The notes below the pieces were generated by a model. That model searched no databases, was not told where the DNA came from, and saw nothing but the letters and a program-made list of their open reading frames with translations. Shown one piece after another: positions 7,680 to 16,089 of a stretch of 64,000 bases of DNA. Numbering within the stretch: position 1 is the first letter of the stretch; the number at the start of each line of letters is the position of its first letter. This DNA is from Evansella cellulosilytica DSM 2522 (lineage in GTDB: Bacteria > Bacillota > Bacilli > Bacillales > Salisediminibacteriaceae), in the NCBI RefSeq assembly GCF_000177235.2, contig NC_014829.1, positions 248,001 through 312,000 of the forward strand, read 5' to 3'. Position numbers and translations under genes: made by a program.

Positions 7680-8891
7680 ATGCTAGCTTATGGGGTAAAG
7701 CTATTGGAATTACTGTCAATTGACAAAACAGCAGAGAAAAGTTTTCTAAAAATAAGATTAGTGTTAGACGAGGAAGTGGTGCTATTTTGGGAAATTGATG
7801 ATGATACAGCGTCGTACTTAGTGGGGCTCACATTGAGAGAAGAGGGGCATAAGTATCGACTTTCATTTCACAGTAGCCGGAATTCTGTTAATAACCGCAA
7901 TATAAGTTGGTTAACAAAGACATATAAGGACAATAGTGAAAGAATAAATTTTACTTGTAGTGACGACTATATTAATCAATTAAAGCGAATAAAAAGTATA
8001 GAAAAAATAAAGGACATTGACGCACTTCCTTTTTTAACTAGTGCTCTTAAAGAAGAAAAAGATGAGCAGGTTGCTGAGGAGGATACACTATATCTCCGGC
8101 GGCCTGCATGGAGAATAGCACTTATATTAAGTATAACTATCCTTACTGTTTTTTCTTTCTCTAGTTATAAATATTTCTATAATCCAGTTTATGGAGATAA
8201 CCCAAAACTAATTAATGAGTATGAAAAAAAGGAAATTACATTAAAGAAAAAGGAGCAACGTGCAAATAGATTAAGTTACGAAGAAACAAAAGGGACAGGA
8301 TATATTCCATACATAGAATTAAAAGATTTAATTACATATGGTCTTCCAGAAGGTAGTGTTGCGATTACCTTTGATGATGGACCTTCAGAGTACACAACAG
8401 ACATTATAGATATACTCAATGAATATCAAGTGGGTGGGACTTTTTTCTTTATTGGAAAAAATGTAATAAAACATCCATCTTCAGTTCAATATGTGAACGA
8501 AAATGGCTATTCTATTGGTAATCATGGTTATACTCATATGAATTTTATTAAACTTTCAGAAGAAGGGCAAGAGAATGAATTATTAAAAACGAATCGTCTT
8601 ATTGAGGATATAACACAAGAACGTGTCACTATGTTTAGGCCACCTTATGGATCATTTAATGATGATGTCATAGATTTAATGGGAAATAAAGAAATGAACA
8701 TGGTGATTTGGAATGTAGACCCAAAAGATTGGAAAAGTCCAAATAGCACCAAAATTGTGGATCACTTACATAGCAGCGATATGTCTGGATCGATTATTCT
8801 TCTACATGAAACGAAAATGGTTGTAGAAGCATTACCAGAAATAATTGAATACCTTCAAAATGAGGATTTACAAATAGTGAATTTACGTTGA
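7680..8891 (+). CDS. Membrane-anchored polysaccharide deacetylase with cytoplasmic N-domain
   Basis: This 403-residue protein has three parts. Residues 1-140 form a cytoplasmic domain with no recognised motif. A single membrane segment lies at about 144-166. Residues 225-400 are a NodB-homology carbohydrate esterase 4 domain outside the cell. All five NodB motifs are present: TFDDGPS (230-236), NHGYTH with the metal histidines, RPPYGS, the DPKDW region and LLHET. It should remove N-acetyl groups from cell-wall or surface polysaccharide. The large intracellular domain is unusual for the family and, with the coiled-coil neighbour upstream, suggests control from inside the cell. A terminator follows 17 bases after the stop. 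Confidence 0.85.
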   Translation: MLAYGVKLLELLSIDKTAEKSFLKIRLVLDEEVVLFWEIDDDTASYLVGLTLREEGHKYRLSFHSSRNSVNNRNISWLTKTYKDNSERINFTCSDDYINQLKRIKSIEKIKDIDALPFLTSALKEEKDEQVAEEDTLYLRRPAWRIALILSITILTVFSFSSYKYFYNPVYGDNPKLINEYEKKEITLKKKEQRANRLSYEETKGTGYIPYIELKDLITYGLPEGSVAITFDDGPSEYTTDIIDILNEYQVGGTFFFIGKNVIKHPSSVQYVNENGYSIGNHGYTHMNFIKLSEEGQENELLKTNRLIEDITQERVTMFRPPYGSFNDDVIDLMGNKEMNMVIWNVDPKDWKSPNSTKIVDHLHSSDMSGSIILLHETKMVVEALPEIIEYLQNEDLQIVNLR

Positions 8892-8908
8892 GTGGTTCAA
8901 CCTATCAA

Positions 8909-8954
8909 AAACTTCATGAAATAATCGGATAAGATTATTTCATGAAGTTTTTTT
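8909..8954 (+). terminator. Strong terminator after deacetylase
   Basis: An 18-base perfect stem (AAACTTCATGAAATAATC with its complement) closes a six-base loop and runs into seven T. Confidence 0.9.
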
Positions 8955-8988
8955 AATTTAAACAAAATCTTCATTGTTTTTATGCCCC

Positions 8989-9042
8989 TTGACATTTCCT
9001 GTAGGTGGTATATACTTATATACATAACTATATAAGTATATA
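8989..9042 (+). promoter_or_regulatory. Promoter and YtrA-type operator of the GntR/ABC operon
   Basis: TTGACA at 8989-8994 and TATACT at 9011-9016 are separated by 16 bases, giving a good sigma-A promoter. The -10 lies inside a perfect inverted repeat with 14-base arms, TATATACTTATATA at 9009-9022 and TATATAAGTATATA at 9029-9042, six bases apart. GntR proteins of the YtrA group normally repress their own ABC-transporter operon through such a palindrome, so autorepression is the natural reading. Confidence 0.85.
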
Positions 9043-9072
9043 TCGGTTACCCAATAATTAGGTGGTGAAGTT

Positions 9073-9447
9073 GTGAGTCAATCTTTACACGATAAAAAAC
9101 CAATTTTTATACAAATGAAAGAAAAGATTGAAGACCAAATAGTAAAAGGACAGTTAAAGGAGCACGATCAAATCCCTTCAACGACAAAAATGGTGCAATT
9201 TTATAAAGTGAATCACATTACAGTTTTAAAAGGGATGAACTTGCTTGTAGATGAAGGAATTATTTATAAAAAAAGAGGTGTTGGGATGTTTGTAGCTGAA
9301 GGAGCGAAGGAACAACTCTTAGAAAAAAGAAAAGATGTTTTTGCTGATGAATATGTCCTTCCTATGATTCAGGAGGCAGAGAAGCTTGGTTTGACAGAAA
9401 AAGACATCGTAGACGTTATTGAAAAAATGAAAGGAGAGTTCAAATGA
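9073..9447 (+). CDS. GntR family transcriptional regulator, YtrA subfamily
   Basis: The 124-residue protein has an N-terminal winged helix (PIFIQMKEKIEDQIVKGQL, then IPSTTKMVQFYKVNHITVLKG) and only a short helical tail. That size and tail mark the YtrA subfamily, whose members sit with ABC transporters and respond to cell-envelope stress or antibiotics. The GTG start at 9073 follows a GGTGGTGAAG site. Its stop overlaps the ATG of the ABC ATPase by four bases, so the genes are translationally coupled. The large palindrome over its own promoter is the probable operator. The signal is unknown. Confidence 0.9.
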   Translation: MSQSLHDKKPIFIQMKEKIEDQIVKGQLKEHDQIPSTTKMVQFYKVNHITVLKGMNLLVDEGIIYKKRGVGMFVAEGAKEQLLEKRKDVFADEYVLPMIQEAEKLGLTEKDIVDVIEKMKGEFK

Positions 9448-10313
9448 CATTCAACGTTAAGGCAGACAATATATCACTTAAGTATAAAGACTTTGAAGCT
9501 GTAAAAAACGTTTCATTTACTCTAGAGGAAGGGAAGACGTACGGTTTAATAGGGAGAAATGGCGCTGGTAAAACATCTTTATTATCGATATTAGCCTCAT
9601 TTCAGGAGTCCAATTCTGGGACTTTAACTATTGGTGGGGAAAACCCTTTTGAAAATAGAAACGTTATGCCTCACGTAAGCTTTATGTACGAATCCGATTA
9701 TAGTGATGAATACGAACCGGTGAAAAGCTATTTTGAGTTTGCGGAACGTTATAGGCCAAAATTTGATAGGGCTTATGCAGAAGAATTGTCCGCAAGCTTT
9801 CGTTTACCACTCGATAAACCGATAAAACAACTTTCTAGTGGGATGCAATCGGCATTAAATGCGACGATAGGTTTAGCAAGCCGAACACCAGTGACGATAC
9901 TAGATGAGGTTTACCTCGCAATGGATGCACCAACGCGAGAAGTTTTTTATAAGGAAGTAATTGAAGAGCAAGCGCGTCACCCTAGAATTATGATTCTTTC
10001 CACCCATCTTGTTTCTGAAATGGAGTATTTGTTTGATCATGTATTAATCCTTCATAACGGAAGCTTGCTAATAAATGAACCGATTGACGAAATAGTTAGT
10101 AGGGGAGCAACGGTTACTGGAGACAAGAATATCGTTGATGATTTTGTCAAAGGAATGAGACAAATTAATACACAGCATCTAGGCAACACAAAAGCGGTAA
10201 TGATATATGAGCAATTAAGTGAAGATAAATATGTAGAGGCACAAAGGCTAGGTCTAGAGGTTGGACCTGTTTCTTTACAGGAATTATTTATCCACTTAAC
10301 AGAGGAGGATTGA
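9444..10313 (+). CDS. ABC transporter ATP-binding protein
   Basis: This 289-residue ATPase has Walker A (GRNGAGKT, about 37-44), a signature reading LSSGMQ rather than LSGGQ, and Walker B with the catalytic acid (VTILDEV). The remaining 75 C-terminal residues form an accessory tail. It belongs to the YtrB/BcrA-like class that pairs with a six-helix permease and exports drugs, lipids or peptides, or senses envelope damage. It overlaps the regulator upstream by four bases and is followed six bases later by its permease. Confidence 0.88.
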   Translation: MTFNVKADNISLKYKDFEAVKNVSFTLEEGKTYGLIGRNGAGKTSLLSILASFQESNSGTLTIGGENPFENRNVMPHVSFMYESDYSDEYEPVKSYFEFAERYRPKFDRAYAEELSASFRLPLDKPIKQLSSGMQSALNATIGLASRTPVTILDEVYLAMDAPTREVFYKEVIEEQARHPRIMILSTHLVSEMEYLFDHVLILHNGSLLINEPIDEIVSRGATVTGDKNIVDDFVKGMRQINTQHLGNTKAVMIYEQLSEDKYVEAQRLGLEVGPVSLQELFIHLTEED

Positions 10314-10319
10314 TAGAGA

Positions 10320-11042
10320 ATGACACAGCCATCAAATACGTTTAAAGTTGCGACAGACTTGTTCTTGATACAGATGAAGTGGTCTTTATGGTTTATTCCA
10401 ATTGTGTTTGCTATATATTTAATCGTTATTCCGTTAGTACCTAATTTGGAGGAGCTTGATTTAAATTTTCTAGCTTTTCAATTTCAACCATCTAAAATCT
10501 ATATGCTAGTCATTGGGATTTTAACTTGCTTTGCGTTTATGTCACACTATGTTAAATATGGTGTAACACGTAACGATTATTTTTACGGAGCAGCATTGGC
10601 TGCGATTGGAGTGGCAATTAGTATAACAGTCACTTCAGCTATATTAGCTGGTATTCTCCAATTCACCGGAACGTTTATTTCGTTTAGTCCAGGTACAGCT
10701 AATATGGAATTTATTCATTCCTCCTCGACATGGCTAGTGCCGATAATAGTATATAGTCTCATCATTATCACTTATTATATTGCAGGATGGCTAATTGCAA
10801 TAGGCTTCTATCGTTACGGCGGTTTCGGGGGAATGGGATTCATCCTTATTTCTATTACTTTTATTACGCTAATTGACTTGTTATGGGAAGGCGACCCAAC
10901 GGCTCCAATGCTAGGATGGTTGAGTATTCCATTTCCTAATCTGTCTTTTTCAGTAGCGGCTATCCTTTCCGGATTGGTTATTGTTTGTGGGATGTGGATC
11001 ACATTACTAACAACTAAAAGAGTAACGATAAAAGTCGAATAG
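10320..11042 (+). CDS. ABC transporter permease
   Basis: The 240-residue protein has six predicted membrane segments, beginning near residues 19-38 and ending near 210-230, and no soluble domain. It follows its ATPase by six bases and is the last gene of the GntR-controlled operon. Two permease-sized halves are normally required, so a homodimer is expected because no second permease gene is nearby. Substrate unknown. Confidence 0.82.
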   Translation: MTQPSNTFKVATDLFLIQMKWSLWFIPIVFAIYLIVIPLVPNLEELDLNFLAFQFQPSKIYMLVIGILTCFAFMSHYVKYGVTRNDYFYGAALAAIGVAISITVTSAILAGILQFTGTFISFSPGTANMEFIHSSSTWLVPIIVYSLIIITYYIAGWLIAIGFYRYGGFGGMGFILISITFITLIDLLWEGDPTAPMLGWLSIPFPNLSFSVAAILSGLVIVCGMWITLLTTKRVTIKVE

Positions 11043-11387
11043 ATATCATCGTGAAGGGCCATATGGAGGGAAATTACTCAGTGGATATCACCCGCCGTGC
11101 GTACTAGCGAGAAGAGCACTCACTAGTACTTAAGGAGATACGGTGAAATTCCATTGCTACAAAGAAAAGAGTGGGTGTCCCAAAAGCTATTAAAAGTTTT
11201 GGCAATGGCTCCACTCACCGCGCGACCACTATAAAAAACGACTTATAGTGGTCTTTAAGGGATTGCGGTGGCTACGCACATTGCTTAGAGGTTGACTCAA
11301 AAGGTAAAAAATCGACCTTTTGAGTCAACCTCTGAAAATAATCAATGACTTTATAATAAAGGAAAGTATGTTGAGAAGAGGGATGGT
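11043..11387. repeat. 3' region with type II and type I nested-hairpin elements
   Basis: About 11085-11147 is a type II element: an inner GTACTAG/CTAGTAC stem sits inside an outer TCACC/GGTGA stem. About 11165-11333 is a type I element: three nested stems, GCAATG/CATTGC, CACCGC/GCGGTG and ACCACTATAA/TTATAGTGGT. It ends in the terminator at 11287-11333. Related copies occur elsewhere in the window with compensating changes. No gene was seen. Confidence 0.7.
11287..11333 (+). terminator. Terminator hairpin closing type I repeat
   Basis: AGAGGTTGACTCAAAAGGT pairs with ACCTTTTGAGTCAACCTCT. The same stem recurs at 31931-31973 and 38764-38807. The T run on the plus side is weak, so it could also work as a processing or RNA stability structure. 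Confidence 0.65.
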
Positions 11388-11660
11388 ATGAAAAGGTTAC
11401 TCATAAAAGCAAGTATTTTTTCAGCTGCTATTCACGTCATTTATTTGTTATGGATTGTCGGTTACAGCTGGTTTGTAACACGTAATTATGTTCCCGATAT
11501 TGCAGATGCGTATGAAAATATCGCTTATTTGCAAAATGAGGTTACCTTTGGCTTTGTGATTCATCCAGTATACACTATTCTATCCTTCATCATAATCGCT
11601 ATCATTGGAGCGCTAGGAATACAGTTCTATGATTCATTTAGGTTAAAGCGGGCCCAATAA
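11388..11660 (+). CDS. Small membrane protein, unknown
   Basis: The 90-residue product has two membrane segments, about residues 8-30 and 57-80, joined by an acidic loop (NYVPDIADAYENIAYLQNE). It ends in a short basic tail. A GAAGAGGG site precedes the ATG. I do not recognise a family. It stands alone between a repeat region and a convergent gene. Confidence 0.55.
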   Translation: MKRLLIKASIFSAAIHVIYLLWIVGYSWFVTRNYVPDIADAYENIAYLQNEVTFGFVIHPVYTILSFIIIAIIGALGIQFYDSFRLKRAQ

Positions 11661-11706
11661 TTAGGATAGTTTAGTAATAGTAGCTTTAAGGTGAAATTGG
11701 CGAGGA

Positions 11707-12042
11707 TTACTTCCAATTGTTCTTCTCCTCGCTAATAGTGTTCATCGTTATTTGGCGTCTTTGTAGCTGTGTAGGGCAAATCTTATTATACTTTTTAATT
11801 TTTTCATTGATTACTTGAACATCTTCTTCTCCTTGGCAGCAGCTGATTAGAGTCGAAATTTCTTTTTGTAGCTTTACCCATTCTGGCAAGTAACCAGCAT
11901 CTTTGGCGATTTTCTGAAAGTTTTGATAGACGTCCATCTTTAAGTAGTTTTTAGACAAAGGTTTTCCTTTTCCTTCATAATTATCTTTTTCACCAGACCT
12001 CTCCAAAATATCTCCAATTAAGTCATTATATTTTTCCTCCAT
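11707..12042 (-). CDS. DUF1992 (DnaJ C28-like) domain protein
   Basis: This 111-residue protein carries the DUF1992 signature: a short N-terminal helix, then the GKGKPL motif near residue 25, then KNAGYLPEW-like AGYLPEWVKLQKEI. DnaJC28-type domains in bacteria stand alone without a J domain, and their role is not established. GGAGG lies just upstream of the ATG on the minus strand. It is convergent with the small membrane protein at 11388-11660. Confidence 0.8.
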   Translation of the reverse strand: MEEKYNDLIGDILERSGEKDNYEGKGKPLSKNYLKMDVYQNFQKIAKDAGYLPEWVKLQKEISTLISCCQGEEDVQVINEKIKKYNKICPTQLQRRQITMNTISEEKNNWK

Positions 12043-12359
12043 CGGTAGTTACCTCCTAGAAAACCCCATTATGGTATTGTTTATTATCTTATTCGTCGTA
12101 TCATGCAGTTATCCTTCAAATTACAGCAAATGAGCACTTCTTTTAAAGGAATATGTAAAAGCTTAATCCTATACCAACAAAAAACAACGGTGATTTCATT
12201 TCTTAGACATATGAAGACGAACGAATCACACACTTGTGCCGATTCGTATCTAGAAATGAATGAATTTGATTAACGGTTCCTAAAATTCGTCAAATCCCTT
12301 ATGGTACACTGTTTTCTGTAGGCGGGACAAGCTAACTTTACTAAAGGGGATGTTATGTA
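12043..12359. other. Divergent intergenic gap
   Basis: This stretch separates two divergent genes and should hold both promoters. I see a weak inverted pair (GAATC and GATTC near 12225 and 12240) and nothing else that can be named. Confidence 0.4.
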
Positions 12360-13043
12360 ATGTATATGACAGTAGAACAAAAACCGAGGAAAGTAAGCAA
12401 TGTAGCAAACAATTTAGTAGGAAGTCTTATCATCTCATATGTTCTTTTTAATATGTTGAATTTGTACATATGGTCGAACCACTTTAATGTGATTGATGTA
12501 GCGATAAAACCGTTTATATTAGCTCCAATACCATTTATATGTGTGGCTTTATTAACGCATTACTTAAAAACGAGTACGCTAAAAGCAAAAATACTTCAAT
12601 TTAAGTCCAATATGAGTCAGAAGTGGCAAGCTCATATAGGACTAGTATATGCTGTGATTAGCTTAGCGTTAACGTATAAAATATTTATCCTATTTCATCT
12701 ATATGTGTTAAACGGACATTTTAATCCAGTTGATTTAATTATTAAGCCTTTTTTGGCATTACCAATAGCTGCTTTCATTACAATGTTATTAGTGAAGGGG
12801 ACAAAATATACTCAAGTTAGAAAAAAATATGTTACTGAACTAAACAACAGTAATCAGGATCGAAACGAAAACAAACGAATTGCTGTGAAAAATTTAGTGG
12901 AGAATAAAGCCACCGATAGGTTGATTATGGGCAACTTTGCACTTCACACACCTTATGTGTTTAATATAGATATAAACATTGAAGCGAGGATCGGGAAGGA
13001 TTCATTTGTTTCAAAAGTGGATGTTCTCGAACCCTTCCCTTGA
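12360..13043 (+). CDS. Membrane protein with internal duplication, unknown
   Basis: The 227-residue protein has four membrane segments in two matching halves. NHFNVIDVAIKPFILAPIPF (about residues 40-59) is repeated as GHFNPVDLIIKPFLALPIAA (about 119-138), each after a hydrophobic span. The C-terminal 75 residues are soluble, basic at first, and end in a short strand-rich region. AAAGGGG lies ten bases before the ATG. I recognise no family. The H-F-N-x-(I/V)-D-x-x-I-K-P-F signature in each half may be a functional loop. Confidence 0.65.
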   Translation: MYMTVEQKPRKVSNVANNLVGSLIISYVLFNMLNLYIWSNHFNVIDVAIKPFILAPIPFICVALLTHYLKTSTLKAKILQFKSNMSQKWQAHIGLVYAVISLALTYKIFILFHLYVLNGHFNPVDLIIKPFLALPIAAFITMLLVKGTKYTQVRKKYVTELNNSNQDRNENKRIAVKNLVENKATDRLIMGNFALHTPYVFNIDINIEARIGKDSFVSKVDVLEPFP

Positions 13044-13052
13044 TACTTAGAC

Positions 13053-13706
13053 TTACCATTTGATACTTTTTAGGAGGAATAATAACTCGTCTATACGACT
13101 TTGAGAAATCCCCCAATTCGGTATTTCTTTTGATAAGTCGGCTAATGTACCATGCTCCTTTACGAAGCCATTTAACCTGGCAACTAAAGTAGCATTCACG
13201 AGCTCATCATCGGTAGGAAAAACGTCGTGTAATTTTTCAATAACATGCTTATACCTTTTCAGATAATATTTTTGATGATAATCTTCTGCAACATAAAACG
13301 TAGAAAAAGGTGCTACCTCAGTTTGCAACGTTTGTTGATGTGTTTCTTCGATCTCTAATTTTATTTCTTCTGCATCTTGTTGTTGCTGCTGATTATGGTA
13401 TAGAAGTAGAGACATGTATTGCCTACCTTTATAAAAACTATCTTTAAATCCATGGTGGTGTTTCCAAAATAAACGTAAAATGTCTTTATAACTTAAAATA
13501 GTCGGATCAAATTGAACTTGCAGTACTTCTGTATGATCACCCATATTACGATAAGTAGGATCTTTTAAAGTGCCACCTGCATATCCGACACGTGTTCTTA
13601 CCACTCCTGGAAGATGTCCGAACCGGGCATCTGGACCCCAAAATCAACCCATACCAAAAGTAGCAAAAGCAATCGTAGTTGCTTGTATATCATAAGTATT
13701 TTTCAT
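13053..13706 (-). CDS. msrA: Peptide methionine sulfoxide reductase A with in-frame TGA at the catalytic Cys (putative selenoprotein)
   Basis: From ATG 13706, behind an AGGAGG site, the frame reads 20 residues ending ATFGMG, then TGA (13646-13644), then FWGPDARFGHLPGVV and a normal MsrA body to 13053. In MsrA the motif is GCFWG, so the TGA replaces exactly the catalytic cysteine. The full product would be 217 residues with selenocysteine 21. The rest contains no cysteine at all, so no resolving thiol exists. The sequence just after the TGA can fold into a hairpin suitable for a bacterial SECIS. The enzyme reduces methionine-S-sulfoxide. Alternatives are a nonsense mutation or sequencing error; an unlikely internal GTG start at 13604 would give an inactive protein. 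Confidence 0.75.
13605..13643 (-). promoter_or_regulatory. SECIS-like hairpin after the msrA TGA
   Basis: On the minus strand, AGATG (13632-13628) pairs with CATCT (13616-13612), and CCG pairs with CGG inside it around a GTT apical loop. About 20 bases lie between the TGA and the loop, and the loop begins with G, both as described for bacterial SECIS elements. The stem is short and has a mismatch, so this is suggestive only. Confidence 0.45.
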
Positions 13707-13972
13707 GTATGATTAACCTCCTAAACTTTACTTTCCAATTAGCTTAAACTATTTTATTGGAATTATAAATGAGGCTTTTTTTATGTTAGTGATAGTGAAG
13801 TGAAGATTTACGTCCTCTGTTGGAAAAAGCAATAAGTGAAGCCCTAACAAGATGATGAAGGAACTTATGTATTGCCTCCAGAAAGAGAAAACGAATAAAA
13901 TAAAATGAAAATTAACATCCAAGTATTCCTAGAAGAAAGACAAGTGAATTAATGACTTTTCTCGTTTTCGTG

Positions 13973-14539
13973 TCAATTTATTTTATTAAATAACATGCCG
14001 AAATGATATGGCGGAAAAGCAACCTGTTTTTCCAAAGATAGGTGAGCATCTTTCGCCCACTTTATGATTTGATTTGGTGATGGCCTTATTTCTAACGAAG
14101 GACCTCTCGGTGTATCATCGTTGATCCAGTGAATGACACCGACTTTTCCACCGACTTTTATCAGTTTAGCAGCATCAATGAATAGTTGAACAGGATCCTC
14201 ACAATGTAGAATGTTAAAGAGTGTAATATAGTCAGCCAATTTAATATCACCTTCTGCTGATTTAACAATATCGGTAATATCTCCAGTAATTAATCTTACT
14301 TTATCATTTGTGGCTACTCTCTCTTGGCATACTCGCAAATAATGTTCATCAATATCAATGCCTATCACATTCTCTTTTACAATATGAGAAGCAGGAATGA
14401 GAAATGTGCCGTATCCACAGCCAACGTCAATAAGAGTGTTAACCTTTTCTGTTACTTCTAGCTTCTTTAGTATTTCTATCGGATTAAAAAAATTCTCCCA
14501 TAAAGCTTCTTCGGGCATTCCCGACTCTCGGTACTTCAT
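13973..14539 (-). CDS. Class I SAM-dependent methyltransferase
   Basis: The 188-residue protein has the SAM-binding motif I LIDVGCGYGTFLIP near residue 36, motif II acidic residue in IGIDIDEHYL, and a post-motif LADYITLFNILHCEDP. The substrate is unknown. The start is placed at ATG 14539 because GGAG lies nine bases upstream within an earlier in-frame ATG (14554). It is divergent from a LysR regulator about 130 bases away, an arrangement often seen for a regulator and its target. Confidence 0.85.
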   Translation of the reverse strand: MKYRESGMPEEALWENFFNPIEILKKLEVTEKVNTLIDVGCGYGTFLIPASHIVKENVIGIDIDEHYLRVCQERVATNDKVRLITGDITDIVKSAEGDIKLADYITLFNILHCEDPVQLFIDAAKLIKVGGKVGVIHWINDDTPRGPSLEIRPSPNQIIKWAKDAHLSLEKQVAFPPYHFGMLFNKIN

Positions 14540-14668
14540 GATACATCGCTCCATATTAAAAACTATTTAATACCTTTTATTTTAATTGTGATCTATTTAT
14601 AATGGAAATGCATAATAATTATAAAGTTAATGTGTTTTGATTATAGTTAAATCGATAGGAGTGAGTGG

Positions 14669-15559
14669 ATGGAACTACACCAGTTAAGATCGTTTTATTA
14701 TGTAGCGACGTATTTAAACTTTTCAAGAGCTGCAGAAAAGCTCTTGGTGAGTCAGCCAGCAGTATCGCGGCAAATAGAGGCTCTAGAGCGCCTTTATGGA
14801 CTCCCATTGTTTTACCGATCTAAGAAAAAAGTAGAGTTAACCCCTGCCGGAAGAGAGCTTTTAACTTATGCAAAAAAAATGATGACGTTAGCTGAGGATG
14901 CAAAAGAAGCTTTATTAACACTTAAAAATGGTGATAGTGGAGAATTACATGTAGGTTGTGGAACGACAATTGGTAATTTTGCTATTACAGCATTAGTTGT
15001 ACATTTCCAAAAGAAGTATCCTAATATTCATATCCATCTAGATATAGATAATACTGATACAATCATTAATAAATTAAATGAACGGAAGCTAGATGTTGCC
15101 ATTATTGCAAAGGATGTTGACCGGGAGGCGTTTAACGTCGATTCGCTTTTTCAAGATAACATTCATTTAGTATGTTTAGCGGAGGAAATGCAAAAGTACA
15201 AACAGAGTCAATCGTTAGACCAACTAGAAAATGAAACGTACATTTTACGAAAGCGAGGATCACACACACGAGAATGTGTCGATGAGTATTTCAAAACAAT
15301 GAACTTTCAGCCGCAAAATATCATTGAAGTCAATAATAACGAAGCAATTAAGCAAGCAGTTATACAAAAACTTGGTGTCGGATTTCTTTCCTCTATTACA
15401 TACAAAATAGAACGTGAGCACCAAATACTACGTCAAATTCGATTGCAAAAACCTAGTAAAAGAGAGTTTTCTTTTATTTATCCAAAGGGAAAATACTATT
15501 CAACGGTTATGGAAATGTTTCATACCTTCCTAAAAGATAATATGAGTAAAATTACATAA
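14669..15559 (+). CDS. LysR family transcriptional regulator
   Basis: The 296-residue protein has the N-terminal LysR helix-turn-helix (FSRAAEKLLVSQPAVSRQIEALE, about residues 18-40) followed by the linker helix and a type 2 periplasmic-binding effector domain (about 90-290). The family binds T-N11-A boxes and often activates a divergent gene, here the methyltransferase. The effector domain resembles the CysL/CbbR-like group only in general. The signal is unknown. GGAGTG precedes the ATG. Confidence 0.88.
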   Translation: MELHQLRSFYYVATYLNFSRAAEKLLVSQPAVSRQIEALERLYGLPLFYRSKKKVELTPAGRELLTYAKKMMTLAEDAKEALLTLKNGDSGELHVGCGTTIGNFAITALVVHFQKKYPNIHIHLDIDNTDTIINKLNERKLDVAIIAKDVDREAFNVDSLFQDNIHLVCLAEEMQKYKQSQSLDQLENETYILRKRGSHTRECVDEYFKTMNFQPQNIIEVNNNEAIKQAVIQKLGVGFLSSITYKIEREHQILRQIRLQKPSKREFSFIYPKGKYYSTVMEMFHTFLKDNMSKIT

Positions 15560-15572
15560 ACCGGGCAAGTGT

Positions 15573-15733
15573 GGTAGATAGATTATTTATTCTGCAGGTG
15601 AACAGGTGTCGTTGCTTTGTACAATGATGGCTTTGTGTTTGCATCTATCTGCCTTTGAGCAAAGAAAAAAGCTCCTGTAGGTAAGAAAGCGCCGTCCTAT
15701 CTACCCTTCAGCGAAGGAAAACACGTCTGAAGG
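15573..15733 (+). ncRNA. Possible structured RNA, unassigned
   Basis: GGTAGATAG (15573-15581) pairs with CTATCTACC (15697-15705), and within that ACAGG pairs with CCTGT. A separate CCTTCAG/CTGAAGG hairpin (15705-15733) follows. It matches no riboswitch I know and could be a decayed repeat. Confidence 0.3.
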
Positions 15734-16036
15734 AAAGTTGAAAACGAGGTACCTTTATCAAACTAGACAAGCCTGTGGCACGAGGTCACTGAAAAAGTAC
15801 AAAGCAACTTTTTCAGTGCCAAAAATTGAATGGCAATGGCTCCGTTCGTTGCGCGACTACTATGATTGCGGAAGCGAGTGGTTGATATAAAAAATAAATT
15901 GCATCCAAAACTCAGTCATAGTAGTGTTACAAAAGATTGCAGCGACTACGCTTCATTGCTTTGAGGGACTGGAAAAGATAAATTTCGACCTTTATCAGTG
16001 CCCTCCTGTTGCACAATCTTCGCAGCAATTAAAAAA

Positions 16037-16076
16037 GTGGACTCATTAGGCAGAAAACACCACCATTTGAGTCCAC
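16037..16076 (-). terminator. Terminator of membrane protein gene
   Basis: GTGGACTCA and TGAGTCCAC form the stem. Read on the minus strand it is followed by six T, directly after the gene ending at 16090. Confidence 0.75.
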
Positions 16077-16089
16077 TACTTCTTTTATT

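Larger units (their letters stand above)
15560..16089. repeat. Convergent 3' region with structured RNA and type I repeat
   Basis: Three things are visible. A possible structured RNA spans 15573-15733. A CACTGAAAAAG/CTTTTTCAGTG hairpin lies at 15787-15818. A type I nested-hairpin element at about 15829-15966 has its apical part enlarged by some 50 bases. The terminator of the convergent gene closes the region. No gene was seen. Confidence 0.6.

Noticed and set aside
13053-13604. Shorter msrA starting at an internal GTG
   Set aside because: It has no ribosome site and would remove the catalytic motif. The upstream part reads as perfect MsrA sequence in the same frame behind AGGAGG.
13720-13972. 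Possible gene remnant in the gap after msrA (a DDEGTYVLPPERENE-like frame)
   Set aside because: It is a short stretch broken by several stops, without a recognisable family.
15596-15720. Cobalamin riboswitch
   Set aside because: Some GC-rich words suggested it, but the conserved B12-box (GCCACTG) and core were not found.
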